A stretch of 64,000 nt of DNA from Halioglobus sp. (lineage in GTDB: Bacteria; Pseudomonadota; Gammaproteobacteria; Pseudomonadales; Halieaceae): assembly GCA_020443425.1 (NCBI GenBank), contig JAGRIE010000013.1, positions 39,583-103,582 on the forward strand. The letters run 5' to 3'. A program made the translations under genes and the position numbers. Positions 45,167 through 54,461 of the stretch are shown here, piece after piece; the stretch's first letter is position 1, and each line of letters starts with the position of its first letter. The notes beneath the pieces are model-generated. The model did not search any database. It was not told where the DNA came from and saw only the letters and a program-made list of their open reading frames with translations.

Positions 45167-45556
45167 TTGAAAGAATTTGCCGTTACCATCAGCCCGCGTT
45201 TCTACGAAACCGATGCGCTTGGCCACATCAATAACGCGACCATTGCCGCCTGGTTTGAGGTGGTGCGTCTGCGTTTCATTGACACGTTGGCCGGCGACAG
45301 CGGGATGGATACCAGAAGCTGGATCCTGGCCTCGCTACAGATCGACTTCCTCGATGAGACCTTTTACGGCAGCGATGTGACCGGCAAGGTGGTGGACGCC
45401 ACGATTGGCAACAGTTCGTTCACACTGCACTGCGAGATGTCTCAGGGCGACCGGCTGACGGTGCGCGGCAAGGCCGTGCTGGTGCACATGGACGTGGCGA
45501 GCAAAAAACCACAAAGGGTGCCGGACGTCCTGCGCGACAGCCTCGCGGCGCGCTAG
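45167..45556 (+). CDS. Acyl-CoA thioesterase, 4HBT/YbgC-like hotdog fold
   Basis: A 129-residue hotdog-fold thioesterase. The catalytic region is FYETDALGHINNATIAAWFE with Asp16, as in 4-hydroxybenzoyl-CoA and YbgC-type thioesterases. The start is TTG at 45167 with AGGAG 7 bp upstream; a longer frame would read through the inverted-repeat element. The last 4 bp overlap the convergent NTF2-like gene. Substrate is unknown. Its promoter must lie within or beside the inverted repeat. Confidence 0.88.
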   Translation: MKEFAVTISPRFYETDALGHINNATIAAWFEVVRLRFIDTLAGDSGMDTRSWILASLQIDFLDETFYGSDVTGKVVDATIGNSSFTLHCEMSQGDRLTVRGKAVLVHMDVASKKPQRVPDVLRDSLAAR

Positions 45557-46089
45557 CGCTGCCCGCGTTTCAGCAGGCGGAAAAAGTCGTAGGAGGGATC
45601 GTCGGGGCCGGGTCGGCCGATGTGGGAGCCCGCCACCATCGGGTGATCCAGCTGCACGGTTGACGGGTTATTGAAGGTGGCCCAGTCCGCAACCACCGCG
45701 CGGTGGCTGTATTTCCACTCGCCGTCGCGCTTTTCGTACTGGTCAAAATAGCGCCCGCCGATGAGCAGGTCGGCAGGGCCGTCATCGGTGCGCACCTGGT
45801 GGAATGCCAGCACATAGATCTCGCCCTCGGCGTAGTCGCCGTCCAGCGCGATGTTCACCGTAGTCACGTTGTGATGCAGGATCTGCATCGGCTCCTGGAT
45901 GGCGGGCAACTGGTCGATAAAGTCCACGGCAAGGCCCTTGAAGAATGCGCCGTGATCGTCTGTGGCGTCCTCGTGGTAGAGCGCGCGCATTTTATCGTGG
46001 TCGTGGCGGTCAGCCGCATTGCAGTAGGCGTGGACCAGGTCCGTGATCGCCTGCTTGTCGAGCAGGGCCTGCAATCGCGCGTCCATCAC
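45553..46089 (-). CDS. NTF2/SnoaL-like family protein
   Basis: A 178-residue cone-fold protein of the SnoaL/NTF2 superfamily: an N-terminal helix pair with LLDKQAITDLVHAYCNAADRHD, then MRALYHEDATDDHG, and a sheet ending ISYSHR-like WKYSHRAVVADW. Similar proteins are dehydratases, isomerases or ring-hydroxylating dioxygenase small subunits; many are uncharacterised. The start overlaps the pdxJ stop by 4 bp, so it is translated with pdxJ, though no functional link is obvious. Confidence 0.82.
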   Translation of the reverse strand: MMDARLQALLDKQAITDLVHAYCNAADRHDHDKMRALYHEDATDDHGAFFKGLAVDFIDQLPAIQEPMQILHHNVTTVNIALDGDYAEGEIYVLAFHQVRTDDGPADLLIGGRYFDQYEKRDGEWKYSHRAVVADWATFNNPSTVQLDHPMVAGSHIGRPGPDDPSYDFFRLLKRGQR

Positions 46090-46850
46090 CGGTTCCCCAG
46101 TGCGAGCTGATAGGCCGCTACCGTTGCGGCCAGCCCCATGCGAATGGCATCGACGGTGAGGGCGTGGCCGATGGACACCTCCTGCAGGCCGGCAATGGTG
46201 GCGAAGCGCGGCAGGTTGTGCAGGTCGAGGTCGTGGCCGGCGTTGATGCCAAGGCCTGCGTCGGTGGCCGTTTCGGCCGCCTCGACGAACTGTTGGAAGA
46301 CGGCGTCCACATTGTCGCCGAGCCGGTAAGCCTGGGCCCAGGACTCCGTGTAGAGCTCGATACGGTCTGTGCCGGTCTGGGCAGCGAGGCGTATCTGCTC
46401 CGGGTCCGGGTCCATGAAGAGGCTGGTGCGTATTCCCAGCGCCTGCAGCTCCTGCACCAGCGGTGCGATGCGCTCGCCATCGCGTTTCAGGTCGAAGCCG
46501 TGGTCAGAGGTCAGCTGGCCGTCGCCATCCGGCACCAGCGTGCATTGCGCGGGGCGAATCTCTTTCACCAGCGCCATGAAACCGGGGTAATCCTCCACCC
46601 CGGCGCGCTCACTGTTGCGCGGCCCGGTGAAGGGGTTGCCCTCGATATTGAACTCCACGTCCAGCATCGCGGCCAGGTCGAAACAATCGCGCACGCGGAT
46701 GTGGCGCTGGTCGGGGCGCGGGTGAACGGTGATACCGTCAGCCCCGGCGTCGATACACATTTTCGCGTGCAGCGGGATGTCCGGATTGCAGGTATCGCGG
46801 GAATTGCGGATCAGGGCGATTTTGTTGAGATTGACGCTGAGTGCAATCAT
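46086..46850 (-). CDS. pdxJ: Pyridoxine 5'-phosphate synthase
   Basis: A 254-residue TIM-barrel enzyme that makes pyridoxine 5'-phosphate, the last ring-closing step of the DXP-dependent vitamin B6 pathway. Marks are LSVNLNKIALIRNSR at the start, GADGITVHPRPDQRHIR with catalytic His/Arg, NIEGNPF, and GHDLDLHNL with GLQEVSIGHAL near the end. The ATG at 46850 is preferred; a GTG two codons earlier overlaps the ppiA stop. In many bacteria pdxJ follows era-recO, but here it lies between ppiA and the NTF2-like gene. Confidence 0.95.
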   Translation of the reverse strand: MIALSVNLNKIALIRNSRDTCNPDIPLHAKMCIDAGADGITVHPRPDQRHIRVRDCFDLAAMLDVEFNIEGNPFTGPRNSERAGVEDYPGFMALVKEIRPAQCTLVPDGDGQLTSDHGFDLKRDGERIAPLVQELQALGIRTSLFMDPDPEQIRLAAQTGTDRIELYTESWAQAYRLGDNVDAVFQQFVEAAETATDAGLGINAGHDLDLHNLPRFATIAGLQEVSIGHALTVDAIRMGLAATVAAYQLALGNR

Positions 46851-46855
46851 GGCCA

Positions 46856-47419
46856 CTACTGACGCACAATTTCTTTGATGACAATGGGCTGCTTCGGCAC
46901 GTCCTGCATCCTGCCGGCGTTGCCGGTCGGGGCGGTGGCGATGAAGTCCACAATATCCATGCCCTGTATCACCTCGCCGAACACGGTGTAGCCGGGGTTC
47001 TGTGGCGTCCAGTCGAGGCTCAGGTTGGAGCGCTGGTTGATAAAGAATTGCGAGGTGGCGGAATCCGGGTCGGTTGTGCGCGCCATCGCCAGTGTGCCGC
47101 GGGTGTTGTGCAGGCGATTCTTGGATTCGTTGACGATAGGGTCCCCGGTGTCTTTCTCCACCATCTCCGCGGTGAAACCGCCGCCCTGGATCATGAAATT
47201 GGGAATCACGCGGTGAAAGATGGTGCCTTTGTAAAAGCCGCTGTCGACATAGTCGAGGAAATTGGCGACAGTGACCGGCGCCTTGTCGGCAAACAGCTGT
47301 ACGGTGATGTCACCCTCGCTGGTCTTGATCACCACCTGCGGGTTTTTTGCGACGCTGTCCGCGGCGACAGCGACCGCGGGTAACAGCAGGGACAGGCACA
47401 GGAGCAGTATGCGAATCAT
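46856..47419 (-). CDS. ppiA: Periplasmic cyclophilin-type peptidyl-prolyl isomerase
   Basis: A 187-residue cyclophilin with a signal peptide (about 1-20, ending VAVAADS). The active-site sequence FHRVIPNFMIQGGGF is intact, followed by SATSQFFIN and YTVFGEVIQGMD. It catalyses cis-trans isomerisation of prolyl bonds in exported proteins. It is followed directly by pdxJ, the stop lying 5 bp from that gene's ATG. Confidence 0.93.
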   Translation of the reverse strand: MIRILLLCLSLLLPAVAVAADSVAKNPQVVIKTSEGDITVQLFADKAPVTVANFLDYVDSGFYKGTIFHRVIPNFMIQGGGFTAEMVEKDTGDPIVNESKNRLHNTRGTLAMARTTDPDSATSQFFINQRSNLSLDWTPQNPGYTVFGEVIQGMDIVDFIATAPTGNAGRMQDVPKQPIVIKEIVRQ

Positions 47420-47430
47420 GATAGTCTCCC

Positions 47431-48093
47431 TCAGGCCCAGCTGGAACTTTTGCGGCGCTTGGGTACCAGTCGTGGAGCGACGAGGGCAATGACGACACCC
47501 AGCAGTACCGCCAGTGCCCCGTTCATGAAGTCCTCACTTTCGACCTTGTCCTGCAAGCGCATGTTTTCCGCGCGCAGCATCTCCACTTCCGAGCGCAAAT
47601 TTTCAGTGATCTCCACCAGCCGGCGGTTGTCGATGTCCAGCTGCTCAGCCTTGCCGGAGACCTGCTTCAGGCGGTACAGCTCCTGTGCGACCGCATTGAA
47701 CTGCTCGTCGCGAACCTTGAGCTGATCGGCCAGCTCTACAGCGCCGTCGCCCGGGGCGGCGTCCTGGTCGGTGTCATCGCCATCCACCGCTGCCTCGGCT
47801 ACCCCGGCGGGGGCGACCTCTGGCGTCAGCGGTTCAACCAGCAGCTTCTGGGCTGGAATCCAGCCGGTGACACCGGCATCGGTGGTGATGTCAGCCCACA
47901 GGCCGTCATCAGAGGTACGCGACACAATCAGGCGGGCGCCAGGCGGGATACCGCGGTGCACCACCTGGTAGTCGTCTCCGGCACCGGCGCGCAGCGGTAC
48001 GCTCTGGTCGCCGCTGACATAGCGGATGTCCTGCGCCAGCACAGTGTGGGTGAACAGGGTGAAAAGCATCAATAAAGGTACGAAGAATCGCAA
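47431..48093 (-). CDS. SH3-domain, coiled-coil membrane protein (YgiM/TIGR04211 type)
   Basis: A 220-residue exported protein. A signal peptide (RFFVPLLMLFTLFTHTVLAQ) leads to a bacterial SH3 domain (about 20-85; YVSGDQSVPLRAGAG, GWIPAQKLL), an acidic spacer, a coiled coil (about 120-185; AEQLDIDNRRLVEITENL) and a C-terminal membrane helix with a basic tail (PKRRKSS). This matches the YgiM/TIGR04211 family, whose role may be in the cell envelope. The TTG start at 48093 has AGAGGA 7 bp upstream; a longer frame to 48222 lacks a signal start. Confidence 0.86.
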   Translation of the reverse strand: MRFFVPLLMLFTLFTHTVLAQDIRYVSGDQSVPLRAGAGDDYQVVHRGIPPGARLIVSRTSDDGLWADITTDAGVTGWIPAQKLLVEPLTPEVAPAGVAEAAVDGDDTDQDAAPGDGAVELADQLKVRDEQFNAVAQELYRLKQVSGKAEQLDIDNRRLVEITENLRSEVEMLRAENMRLQDKVESEDFMNGALAVLLGVVIALVAPRLVPKRRKSSSWA

Positions 48094-48160
48094 GGTCTGT
48101 TCCTCTGAAGGACGTGGTTGAAACAAGCTAATGTAACGCCGCTGGCCGGGAAGGTGAAGC

Positions 48161-48460
48161 TCAGGGCAATACCAGCTTGTAGGGTTTGACAGTAATTTTG
48201 CTGAACACGCCGGCGTCCACATAGGGGTCGCAGTCGGCCCAGGTGGTGGCGGCTTCCAGGCTCTCGAACTCCGCGATGATCAGGCTGCCGGTAAAGCCGG
48301 CATCGCCGGGCTCCTCGGCATCGATGGCCGGGTGGGGGCCGGCGGCCAGCAGCTTGCCGGCGTCCGCCAGTGCCTGTAGCCGCGCCAGGTGGGCAGGGCG
48401 GGCGCTTTTGCGCAGCGGCGTGCTGTTCTCGACATCCTCACAGAGTATTGCGTAGTACAT
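48161..48460 (-). CDS. yciI: YciI family protein
   Basis: A 99-residue ferredoxin-fold protein of the YciI family, with the start [13 protein letters not shown], the conserved [15 protein letters not shown] segment and [13 protein letters not shown], and [13 protein letters not shown] near the end. The conserved His and Asp form the presumed active site, but the reaction is not known for the chromosomal form. It lies downstream of yciB, as in E. coli and Pseudomonas. Confidence 0.92.
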   Translation of the reverse strand: MYYAILCEDVENSTPLRKSARPAHLARLQALADAGKLLAAGPHPAIDAEEPGDAGFTGSLIIAEFESLEAATTWADCDPYVDAGVFSKITVKPYKLVLP

Positions 48461-48495
48461 CCCGGGTTGATCTCCTCGATGGGCCGGTATGGCCG

Positions 48496-49089
48496 TTACA
48501 GTTGCTGTTCTTCAGTCGCGCTCTCTTTCAGGTGCGGACTGATCAGGAAAGCTGTGAGCAGTGTCAGCACCAGCGTGAAGCCGATGGCGGAATACATTTT
48601 GTAGCTGACCCAGGTGGCTTCACTGAAGCCGTAGGCCACGATCAGGTTGAGACCGCCCACGATGAAGAAATTGGCGGTCCACAGCAGGTTGAGGCGGGTC
48701 CATACCGGCCTGGGCAGATGGATCTGGCTGCCGAGTGTGCGTTGCATCAGGTTCCTGTCGCCGATGAATTGTGACAGGCCGAAGGCCAGCGCCAGTGCCC
48801 AGTTGAAGATCGTCGGTTTCCACTGGATGAACATCTGGTTGTGGAAAAACAGGGTCGCGCCACCGAACACCAGGACGGCGGCAGCCAGCCACAGCAGGCG
48901 TTTCTCCAGGTGACGGGTCAGCGCGTAGGTGAACACCAACTGCAGGACCGTGGCCAGCATCAGTACCGCCGTGGCGGAGTAGATACCGTCAAAATGGTAG
49001 GTCCAGCCCAGCAGGGTGATACTCTCGCCATCGAGCTGGTAGACGATGAAAAACAGGACAATGGGAACGAACTCGGCGATTTGCTTCAT
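48496..49089 (-). CDS. yciB: Inner-membrane septation/cell-envelope protein YciB
   Basis: A 197-residue integral membrane protein with five or six helices. It has the family start [49 protein letters not shown], and [23 protein letters not shown] with [10 protein letters not shown] following. YciB (septation protein A, IspZ) takes part in cell-envelope synthesis and division in gammaproteobacteria. It is divergent from the RNase AM gene, with about 100 bp between. Confidence 0.93.
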   Translation of the reverse strand: MKQIAEFVPIVLFFIVYQLDGESITLLGWTYHFDGIYSATAVLMLATVLQLVFTYALTRHLEKRLLWLAAAVLVFGGATLFFHNQMFIQWKPTIFNWALALAFGLSQFIGDRNLMQRTLGSQIHLPRPVWTRLNLLWTANFFIVGGLNLIVAYGFSEATWVSYKMYSAIGFTLVLTLLTAFLISPHLKESATEEQQL

Positions 49090-49188
49090 GGATTCTGGTG
49101 TGCTCCGGCTGTTACCATGTGGGGATGATTATTAACATTGAACCGATGGGTGCCTGTGTCAAGCAGCCGGTGCAACAGGATGCAACAC

Positions 49189-50031
49189 GTGCTGATTGAT
49201 TTTCACACCCACACTACCGCCTCCGACGGCGCCCTCGATCCCTGCGAGCTGGTGGCGCGAGCAGTGGCCAGCAATGTGCGACAACTGGCAATCACGGATC
49301 ACGACACGATGGCCGGCTACGAGGCAGCGAAAGCTTACCATAGGCAGACCGAGGACGGTATGCAGCTCATACCCGGAATCGAGTTTTCCTGCCAGTGGTC
49401 GGCCACCACCATCCATGTCCTGGGCCTGGGTGTGCAGTGCGATCACCCGGTGATGATAGCGGCGCTGGAGACGATGGCTGCCGCGAGGCGGGACCGGGGT
49501 GAGAAAATCGCGACGCGACTCGCCGCCCGGGGCTTTGGCGGTGCCCTCGACGGCGCCCTGGCAGTGGCCGGAGACAGCCAGCTGGGGCGGCCGCATTTCG
49601 CACAGTGGATGGTGGAGCAGGGGCATGTGGCCGATCACAACCAGGCGTTTGACAGGCATCTGGGCCAGGGCAAGACCGGCGACGTCAAGGCGTTCTGGCC
49701 GGCGCTGGCCGAAGTGGTCGACTGGATCGTCGCCTGCGGCGGCACCGCTGTGCTGGCCCACCCGTTAAAATACCGCTTCACTGGCATGAAACTGCGGCGG
49801 TTGATCGAGGCTTTTGTCGCCGCCGGGGGGCGCGGTATCGAGGTTCTCAGTGGCAGACAGACAAGTGACCAGACCGCGCTCCTGAGCCGCCTGGCCAGGG
49901 ATTACGCGCTGGAGGTGTCGCTCGGCAGCGATTTTCACCGCGATGCCCCCTACAGCGCCGCAGTCGGTGTAGAATCCAGCCCGTTTGAGGGGTTGCACGG
50001 TGTCTGGGAGCGATGGGCTCCGGCGCCGTAG
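49189..50031 (+). CDS. rnm: PHP-domain nuclease RNase AM (YciV/TrpH)
   Basis: A 280-residue PHP-fold metal-dependent phosphoesterase. The metal ligands lie in DFHTHTTASDG, AITDHDTM, PGIEFSC, and LGSDFHRD near the end. In E. coli the orthologue matures rRNA 5' ends and hydrolyses 3',5'-nucleoside bisphosphates. Start choice: a GTG at 49189 with AGGA 8 bp upstream (49177-49180) gives the usual N-terminus; ATG at 49180 and TTG at 49138 are possible but poorly spaced. It is followed 39 bp later by yciO, the conserved order. Confidence 0.9.
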   Translation: MLIDFHTHTTASDGALDPCELVARAVASNVRQLAITDHDTMAGYEAAKAYHRQTEDGMQLIPGIEFSCQWSATTIHVLGLGVQCDHPVMIAALETMAAARRDRGEKIATRLAARGFGGALDGALAVAGDSQLGRPHFAQWMVEQGHVADHNQAFDRHLGQGKTGDVKAFWPALAEVVDWIVACGGTAVLAHPLKYRFTGMKLRRLIEAFVAAGGRGIEVLSGRQTSDQTALLSRLARDYALEVSLGSDFHRDAPYSAAVGVESSPFEGLHGVWERWAPAP

Positions 50032-50070
50032 TATCGCGACCGTTACGTTGACATAACAAGAGATGACACT

Positions 50071-50694
50071 GTGAGCCAGTTTTTCCAGATTCACCCGGAA
50101 AATCCCCAGGCGCGCCTCATTCGCCAGGCCGTGGACATAATCAAGGGCGGCGGCGTTGTGGTGTACCCCACCGATTCCGCCTATGCGCTGGGCTGCCATA
50201 TCGGCGACAAGAATGCGCTGGACCGGATTCGCCGTATCCGTAAGCTCGATGCACGCCACAATTTCACACTGGTGTGCAGCGATCTGTCGGAGATCGCCAC
50301 CTATGCCAAGGTCAGCAATGCCGTGTATCGCCTGCTGCGCCACACTACGCCAGGACCCTATACGTTTATCCTGCCGGCGACCTCCGAGGTGCCCCGTCGC
50401 CTGATGCACCCGAAGCGAAAAACCGTTGGGCTGCGCGTGCCGGATAACCCAATCGCGGCGGCATTATTGGCTGATCTCGGCGAGCCGCTGATGAGCGTGA
50501 CGCTGATCCTGCCCGGCGATGACCTGCCGCTGATGGACCCCTACGATATTCGGGAGACGCTGGAGCACGAGGTGGACCTGGTTATCGATGGCGGTTACTG
50601 CGGCCTGGAACCGACCACAGTGGTGGACCTGGCGGACGAACAGCCGGTGGTGGTGCGGGTGGGTAAAGGGGACACTGCGCCGTTTGAGATCTAG
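50071..50694 (+). CDS. yciO: YciO/Sua5/YrdC-family protein
   Basis: A 207-residue YrdC-like fold protein from a GTG start. Family segments are GGVVVYPTDSAYALGCHIG, RKLDARHNFTLVC, HTTPGPYTFILPAT, and KTVGLRVPDNPI. YrdC proteins form threonylcarbamoyl-AMP for tRNA modification; the YciO branch has weaker or different activity. In related genomes it is followed by scpA, but here 7.5 kb of other genes intervene. Confidence 0.93.
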   Translation: MSQFFQIHPENPQARLIRQAVDIIKGGGVVVYPTDSAYALGCHIGDKNALDRIRRIRKLDARHNFTLVCSDLSEIATYAKVSNAVYRLLRHTTPGPYTFILPATSEVPRRLMHPKRKTVGLRVPDNPIAAALLADLGEPLMSVTLILPGDDLPLMDPYDIRETLEHEVDLVIDGGYCGLEPTTVVDLADEQPVVVRVGKGDTAPFEI

Positions 50695-50712
50695 CCGACG
50701 GCGCAGCCAATC

Positions 50713-53700
50713 TCACTCCCCGCAACCGGCGACGGCGGGCACCGGCGTCAGCGTCATAGTGAACCCGCCCCGGGCCTCCATGGTGACAGCAATCTCGTCA
50801 TCGGGAGCGGCGACCAGCACGGTGTTCTGCAACTGCCCAGCTGTGGCACCTTCAGTGATGAGGTTGACCGCGTAGTACAGACCTTCGGTATCCTCACCCT
50901 CCAGCAGCCCGGCCATATCCAGCACAAACTCGCGTGGAGCAGCCTCGGCGTTGATGCCGGCGACATACCACTGGTTTGCGTGCCGCCGCGCCAGCACCGC
51001 GTGGCTATCCGGATCGCCGTCCAGAAGGCGGCTGTCATCCCAGCGCGCCGGGAGCTGTTTCAGGAACCCCTTCACAAAGGGGAAATCGGCGTACAGCTGG
51101 CGGAAGCCCTTGTTGGCACTGCTGTCGGCCTGGCCGGCGAATACCTGCAGCGCCGACTCAAAAACCACCGCGAGTGCCAGCTGGTGCGAGTAGCTGATGC
51201 CCTGCAGCGCCAGCGGCTCGGCAAAGGCGAGAGGCGTGTAATCCATTGCGCCGACGGTATTGCGGGTGAACACCAGCCGCACATTGTGTTCGGCGTCCGG
51301 GCCCGGTGACCATTTATAGTGCTCCGCGCCAAACACGGCCTCGCTGGTCAGCAGGTTGGGGAACTGCCGCCGCCAGCCCCGCGGCGGCGTGGAACCGTGC
51401 AGCACCACGTGCAGTTTGTGCGCTGCAGCAATACGCAATATATCCCGGTACTGCTTGATACGGGCCTGTTTGTCGCTGCGGAAAAAATCGACCTTGACCC
51501 CTGCCACACCCCAGGCCGCGAGCCTGGCAAACTCGGCCTGGATCGCGGCCTCGTCGTCGAGGCGCCCGCGCGGCTCGAAGGCAACCGCATTGTTGTCGCC
51601 ACCGGAGTTGTACCAAAGCAGTAATTTGACGCCGCGCTGGTTGGCGTACTGCACCAGTGACTGCACTGCGGAATCGGCATCGGGCCACAGCGACCAGTCG
51701 GCATCCACGATCACATACTGCCAGCCGAATTCCGCGGCGGAATCAATATACTGCCGCTGCAGTGCAGGCGTCTGCGTATCCTGGCTCCACCATGACCAGG
51801 CGGCTTTGCCAGGGGTGACCCAGCTTGTGTCACCCTGGAATACCGGGTCCAGCGCGGGACTCAGGTGCGTGCTGAGGTTAGAGGTGACAATATCCTGCAG
51901 CGAACCCACGACCGCCAGGCGCCATGGCGTCGCGCCCGGGCGTGCCAGCGTCGGCTGTACCGGCGCCAGCGCGTCGCCCTCATCTGGCGACGGGAAACGT
52001 ACCTGGTAGACCCTGTCACTGGTGTCGGCATCCAGCCGGGTGCCGGCGTAGGAACTGTCCAGGCCGGCTTCGTGCAACAGCACGTAGGTGCGGCCCTGCG
52101 GCAGTTGGAACAGCGCCGGGTAGTAGTACCCATCCAGGCCAGCGCCCGCCTCGGCGCCGGCACTGTGCAGGGAGTAGGGGTTTTCATAACCGGGCTGGTA
52201 CAGGGAGGGCGGCACCGCCCCGGTGACATAGGCCATTGAGCCTTCCGGCAGTCGAAACGCCGTCTGCTCGCCGGTGACGGTTGCCTCGCCGCTGCCGGGC
52301 AGCTCGTAGCGGAACGCCAGCCCGTCGTCGAACAGGCGAAAGCGCAGCGCCATCAAGTCGGCCTCCGGGTTCTGCACGGCCAGTACCAGGTCCCAGGCAG
52401 CGTAGCTGTGATCCGCGCGCTTGCCGTGCAGCAGGGTGTACTCGTCGCCGACCACATCCCAGTTGATGCCGACAAGTTGCAGGTCCGAGATGAAGTCGCT
52501 GTCTTCAAGTTCCAGCCCCAGCGGCGACCAGTCCAGCACGGTTTCACCCTCGCGTTGCAACCGGTAGTACAGCAGCTGCCCCTCGGGGTATCGCGGCACC
52601 AGGAGCCCCAGGTCCATCTGCTTGATAGTCAGCGTCAGGCTGCCGTCCGGTGAATTGATGGTGGCCCAGTCGCCGACCCCGGAGGAGTAGTTCAGCAGCA
52701 TGCAGGCCGGCAGGTTCTGGCAGTTGGGGTCATCGCAGTTGTAGAGTCCGTCGCCGTCATTGTCCAGGTCATCGAAACACTGGGCCGGATCGGAGCCCTC
52801 GTGAAACAGCTGGTTGGCGCGCACGTTTTGCCAGTCGGTTTTCAACGGCCGGCCGATGTCGTTGCCGAAGTAATCGAGGAAGCCGGTGGTCGACCAGTTC
52901 TTGAATGTCGCCTCGCCGAAGTTGGCGAGATCGCTGCTGTAGGGGGTGCCGTATTTCTCGTGGATTTCCTTCGGGACAGCGTGCCGGAAGGCGTGGATGG
53001 CGTTGTCCCAGGCCACCGGGCTGCAGCTGCTGTTTTCCAGCGCTGGCGCGATGCCCCTCTGGGTGGTGATGCCGCTGTCGATCTGGTCGCGCACAGACCA
53101 CCAGGTGATAAGTTCTACGCGGGGATTCGCGTGCGCCGTGATGACCAGGTGATTGAAAAAGTCCGATTGTTCCTGCGCGCTGCCCATCGGTTCATCGGGA
53201 TCCTGGTAGGGCCAGGATACGCCGACGCAGCTGCCGTCGGTGTAGAAGCCGGTCTCCGCATACTGCGGCTCTGACCCCGGTTCAAAATCGAAATCCCAGC
53301 ACTCCTTGCCCGCGCCGGGATCGCTGCTGACGTGGATGATGACCTCGGTGGCATTCCAGGAGGTTTCCGTGACCACGATGCCCTCGTCCCGTTTGGCGCC
53401 GGCGTTCAGCCAGTCGATTTCGGAGAACACCTCCAGTGCATTGTCGTAGAGGAAATGCTCATCGTAGTTCGGTTTGGCGGGGTCGTAATCGGCGTGTGCG
53501 TGAGAGAACGGCTGGAACGCAACACCGAATTTATCCCGTTTCAGGGAGGCGGCCCGCGTGATATTCGCCGCCGCGCACTCGCTGCGATCCTGTCCCGCCA
53601 TACAGCCTCGGTAGCGATTGCTGTTGGGCTCGTAGGACAGCGCGTACAGCTCTTCCACGCCGAATGAGGGGAAGGTGAAAATGCGGCTGTCGACTTTCTT

Positions 53701-54366
53701 CACCGCGTCATAGGCCGCATTGAGCAGGTCGTCATAGTCCTCATCGCCCTCCAGGCAGGCCCGCTGGCCGGAGCGCTCGAATTCGTCGATCTTTCCCTCC
53801 CACGGCGACTGCGCCTCTGCTGCGTGGACGAAATACTTCAGACGCGACCCGAGTTGTTCCGAGAATACGCCTGCCACCCAGCCGACATAATCGGCGTAGC
53901 GCTGGGCCGCGTCGGGCGGAATGGCGCAGGTGCGCGGCGGGTAGTAACTGCTGGGTGTGTGGTAGGGCGTCTCTCCGGGTGCCGGCATCCAGTCCAGCCG
54001 CTGCATCGGCCGTGTGTGCAGCAGCACATTGCCCTCGGTGTGGTCGCGCAGCCAGATGGCGTAGTTCTCAATGGCCTGCTCCCACCACGCCGGCCGCTGG
54101 TCCCAGGGGACACCGAGGTAGTCCAGGTTGACCGCGATGGTATCGAGGTACTGCGCGCCATCGGCATCCTTGATCGGCTTCCAGTTGACCATGCCGACCG
54201 GTTCCTCGGTGCCGCAGATATCGTACTGCGAGAGATAGGCGCCGAGTTCATAGTGGCGCACGCCGGGCTGGTTGTGGGAGCCCTGTGCGGATGCCGGATT
54301 GGCTGCCAGTGCGCAGAGAAAAGCGAGGGCGGTGAGGCGCCGCCAGCGGGATAAATAAGTGTGCAT
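50713..54366 (-). CDS. Bimodular secreted glycoside hydrolase with C-terminal GH97 module
   Basis: A 1217-residue exported protein (signal peptide about 1-27). Residues about 35-520 form a TIM-barrel-like module with candidate acids Glu184 (AAEAQSPW) and Glu334 (VVTETSW), and a late ITWWSVRDQ strand, resembling clan GH-A. A Cys/Asp-rich linker (530-555) reads like a calcium-binding hinge. Residues about 560-1217 are a GH97 module: SWWSQD, VIVDADWSLW, Asp960 in VKVDFF and Glu1015 in SEAVFGAEH. Asp960 with a Glu 55 residues later fits the retaining, alpha-galactosidase-like GH97 subgroup. I infer an alpha-galactoside or similar substrate. A CRP-like site lies upstream. Confidence 0.85.
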   Translation of the reverse strand: MHTYLSRWRRLTALAFLCALAANPASAQGSHNQPGVRHYELGAYLSQYDICGTEEPVGMVNWKPIKDADGAQYLDTIAVNLDYLGVPWDQRPAWWEQAIENYAIWLRDHTEGNVLLHTRPMQRLDWMPAPGETPYHTPSSYYPPRTCAIPPDAAQRYADYVGWVAGVFSEQLGSRLKYFVHAAEAQSPWEGKIDEFERSGQRACLEGDEDYDDLLNAAYDAVKKVDSRIFTFPSFGVEELYALSYEPNSNRYRGCMAGQDRSECAAANITRAASLKRDKFGVAFQPFSHAHADYDPAKPNYDEHFLYDNALEVFSEIDWLNAGAKRDEGIVVTETSWNATEVIIHVSSDPGAGKECWDFDFEPGSEPQYAETGFYTDGSCVGVSWPYQDPDEPMGSAQEQSDFFNHLVITAHANPRVELITWWSVRDQIDSGITTQRGIAPALENSSCSPVAWDNAIHAFRHAVPKEIHEKYGTPYSSDLANFGEATFKNWSTTGFLDYFGNDIGRPLKTDWQNVRANQLFHEGSDPAQCFDDLDNDGDGLYNCDDPNCQNLPACMLLNYSSGVGDWATINSPDGSLTLTIKQMDLGLLVPRYPEGQLLYYRLQREGETVLDWSPLGLELEDSDFISDLQLVGINWDVVGDEYTLLHGKRADHSYAAWDLVLAVQNPEADLMALRFRLFDDGLAFRYELPGSGEATVTGEQTAFRLPEGSMAYVTGAVPPSLYQPGYENPYSLHSAGAEAGAGLDGYYYPALFQLPQGRTYVLLHEAGLDSSYAGTRLDADTSDRVYQVRFPSPDEGDALAPVQPTLARPGATPWRLAVVGSLQDIVTSNLSTHLSPALDPVFQGDTSWVTPGKAAWSWWSQDTQTPALQRQYIDSAAEFGWQYVIVDADWSLWPDADSAVQSLVQYANQRGVKLLLWYNSGGDNNAVAFEPRGRLDDEAAIQAEFARLAAWGVAGVKVDFFRSDKQARIKQYRDILRIAAAHKLHVVLHGSTPPRGWRRQFPNLLTSEAVFGAEHYKWSPGPDAEHNVRLVFTRNTVGAMDYTPLAFAEPLALQGISYSHQLALAVVFESALQVFAGQADSSANKGFRQLYADFPFVKGFLKQLPARWDDSRLLDGDPDSHAVLARRHANQWYVAGINAEAAPREFVLDMAGLLEGEDTEGLYYAVNLITEGATAGQLQNTVLVAAPDDEIAVTMEARGGFTMTLTPVPAVAGCGE

Positions 54367-54461
54367 GAGTCTGGATCTGTCGGAGTGGTGTCTGATGTCG
54401 TCGCAAAAAGCCTGTTGGAAATCCAGTATAGGGCAGAGTCAAATCTATCGCATGCGGCAAG

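Noticed and set aside
44825-45226. Open frames reading through the inverted-repeat element on both strands
   Set aside because: Their products are encoded by the palindromic arms and show no fold; the thioesterase start with AGGAG lies after the element.
50680-50720. Second attachment-site copy of the tRNA-Arg 3' end at the far side of the accessory block
   Set aside because: No matching stretch of the tRNA 3' end could be found between yciO and the GH97 gene.
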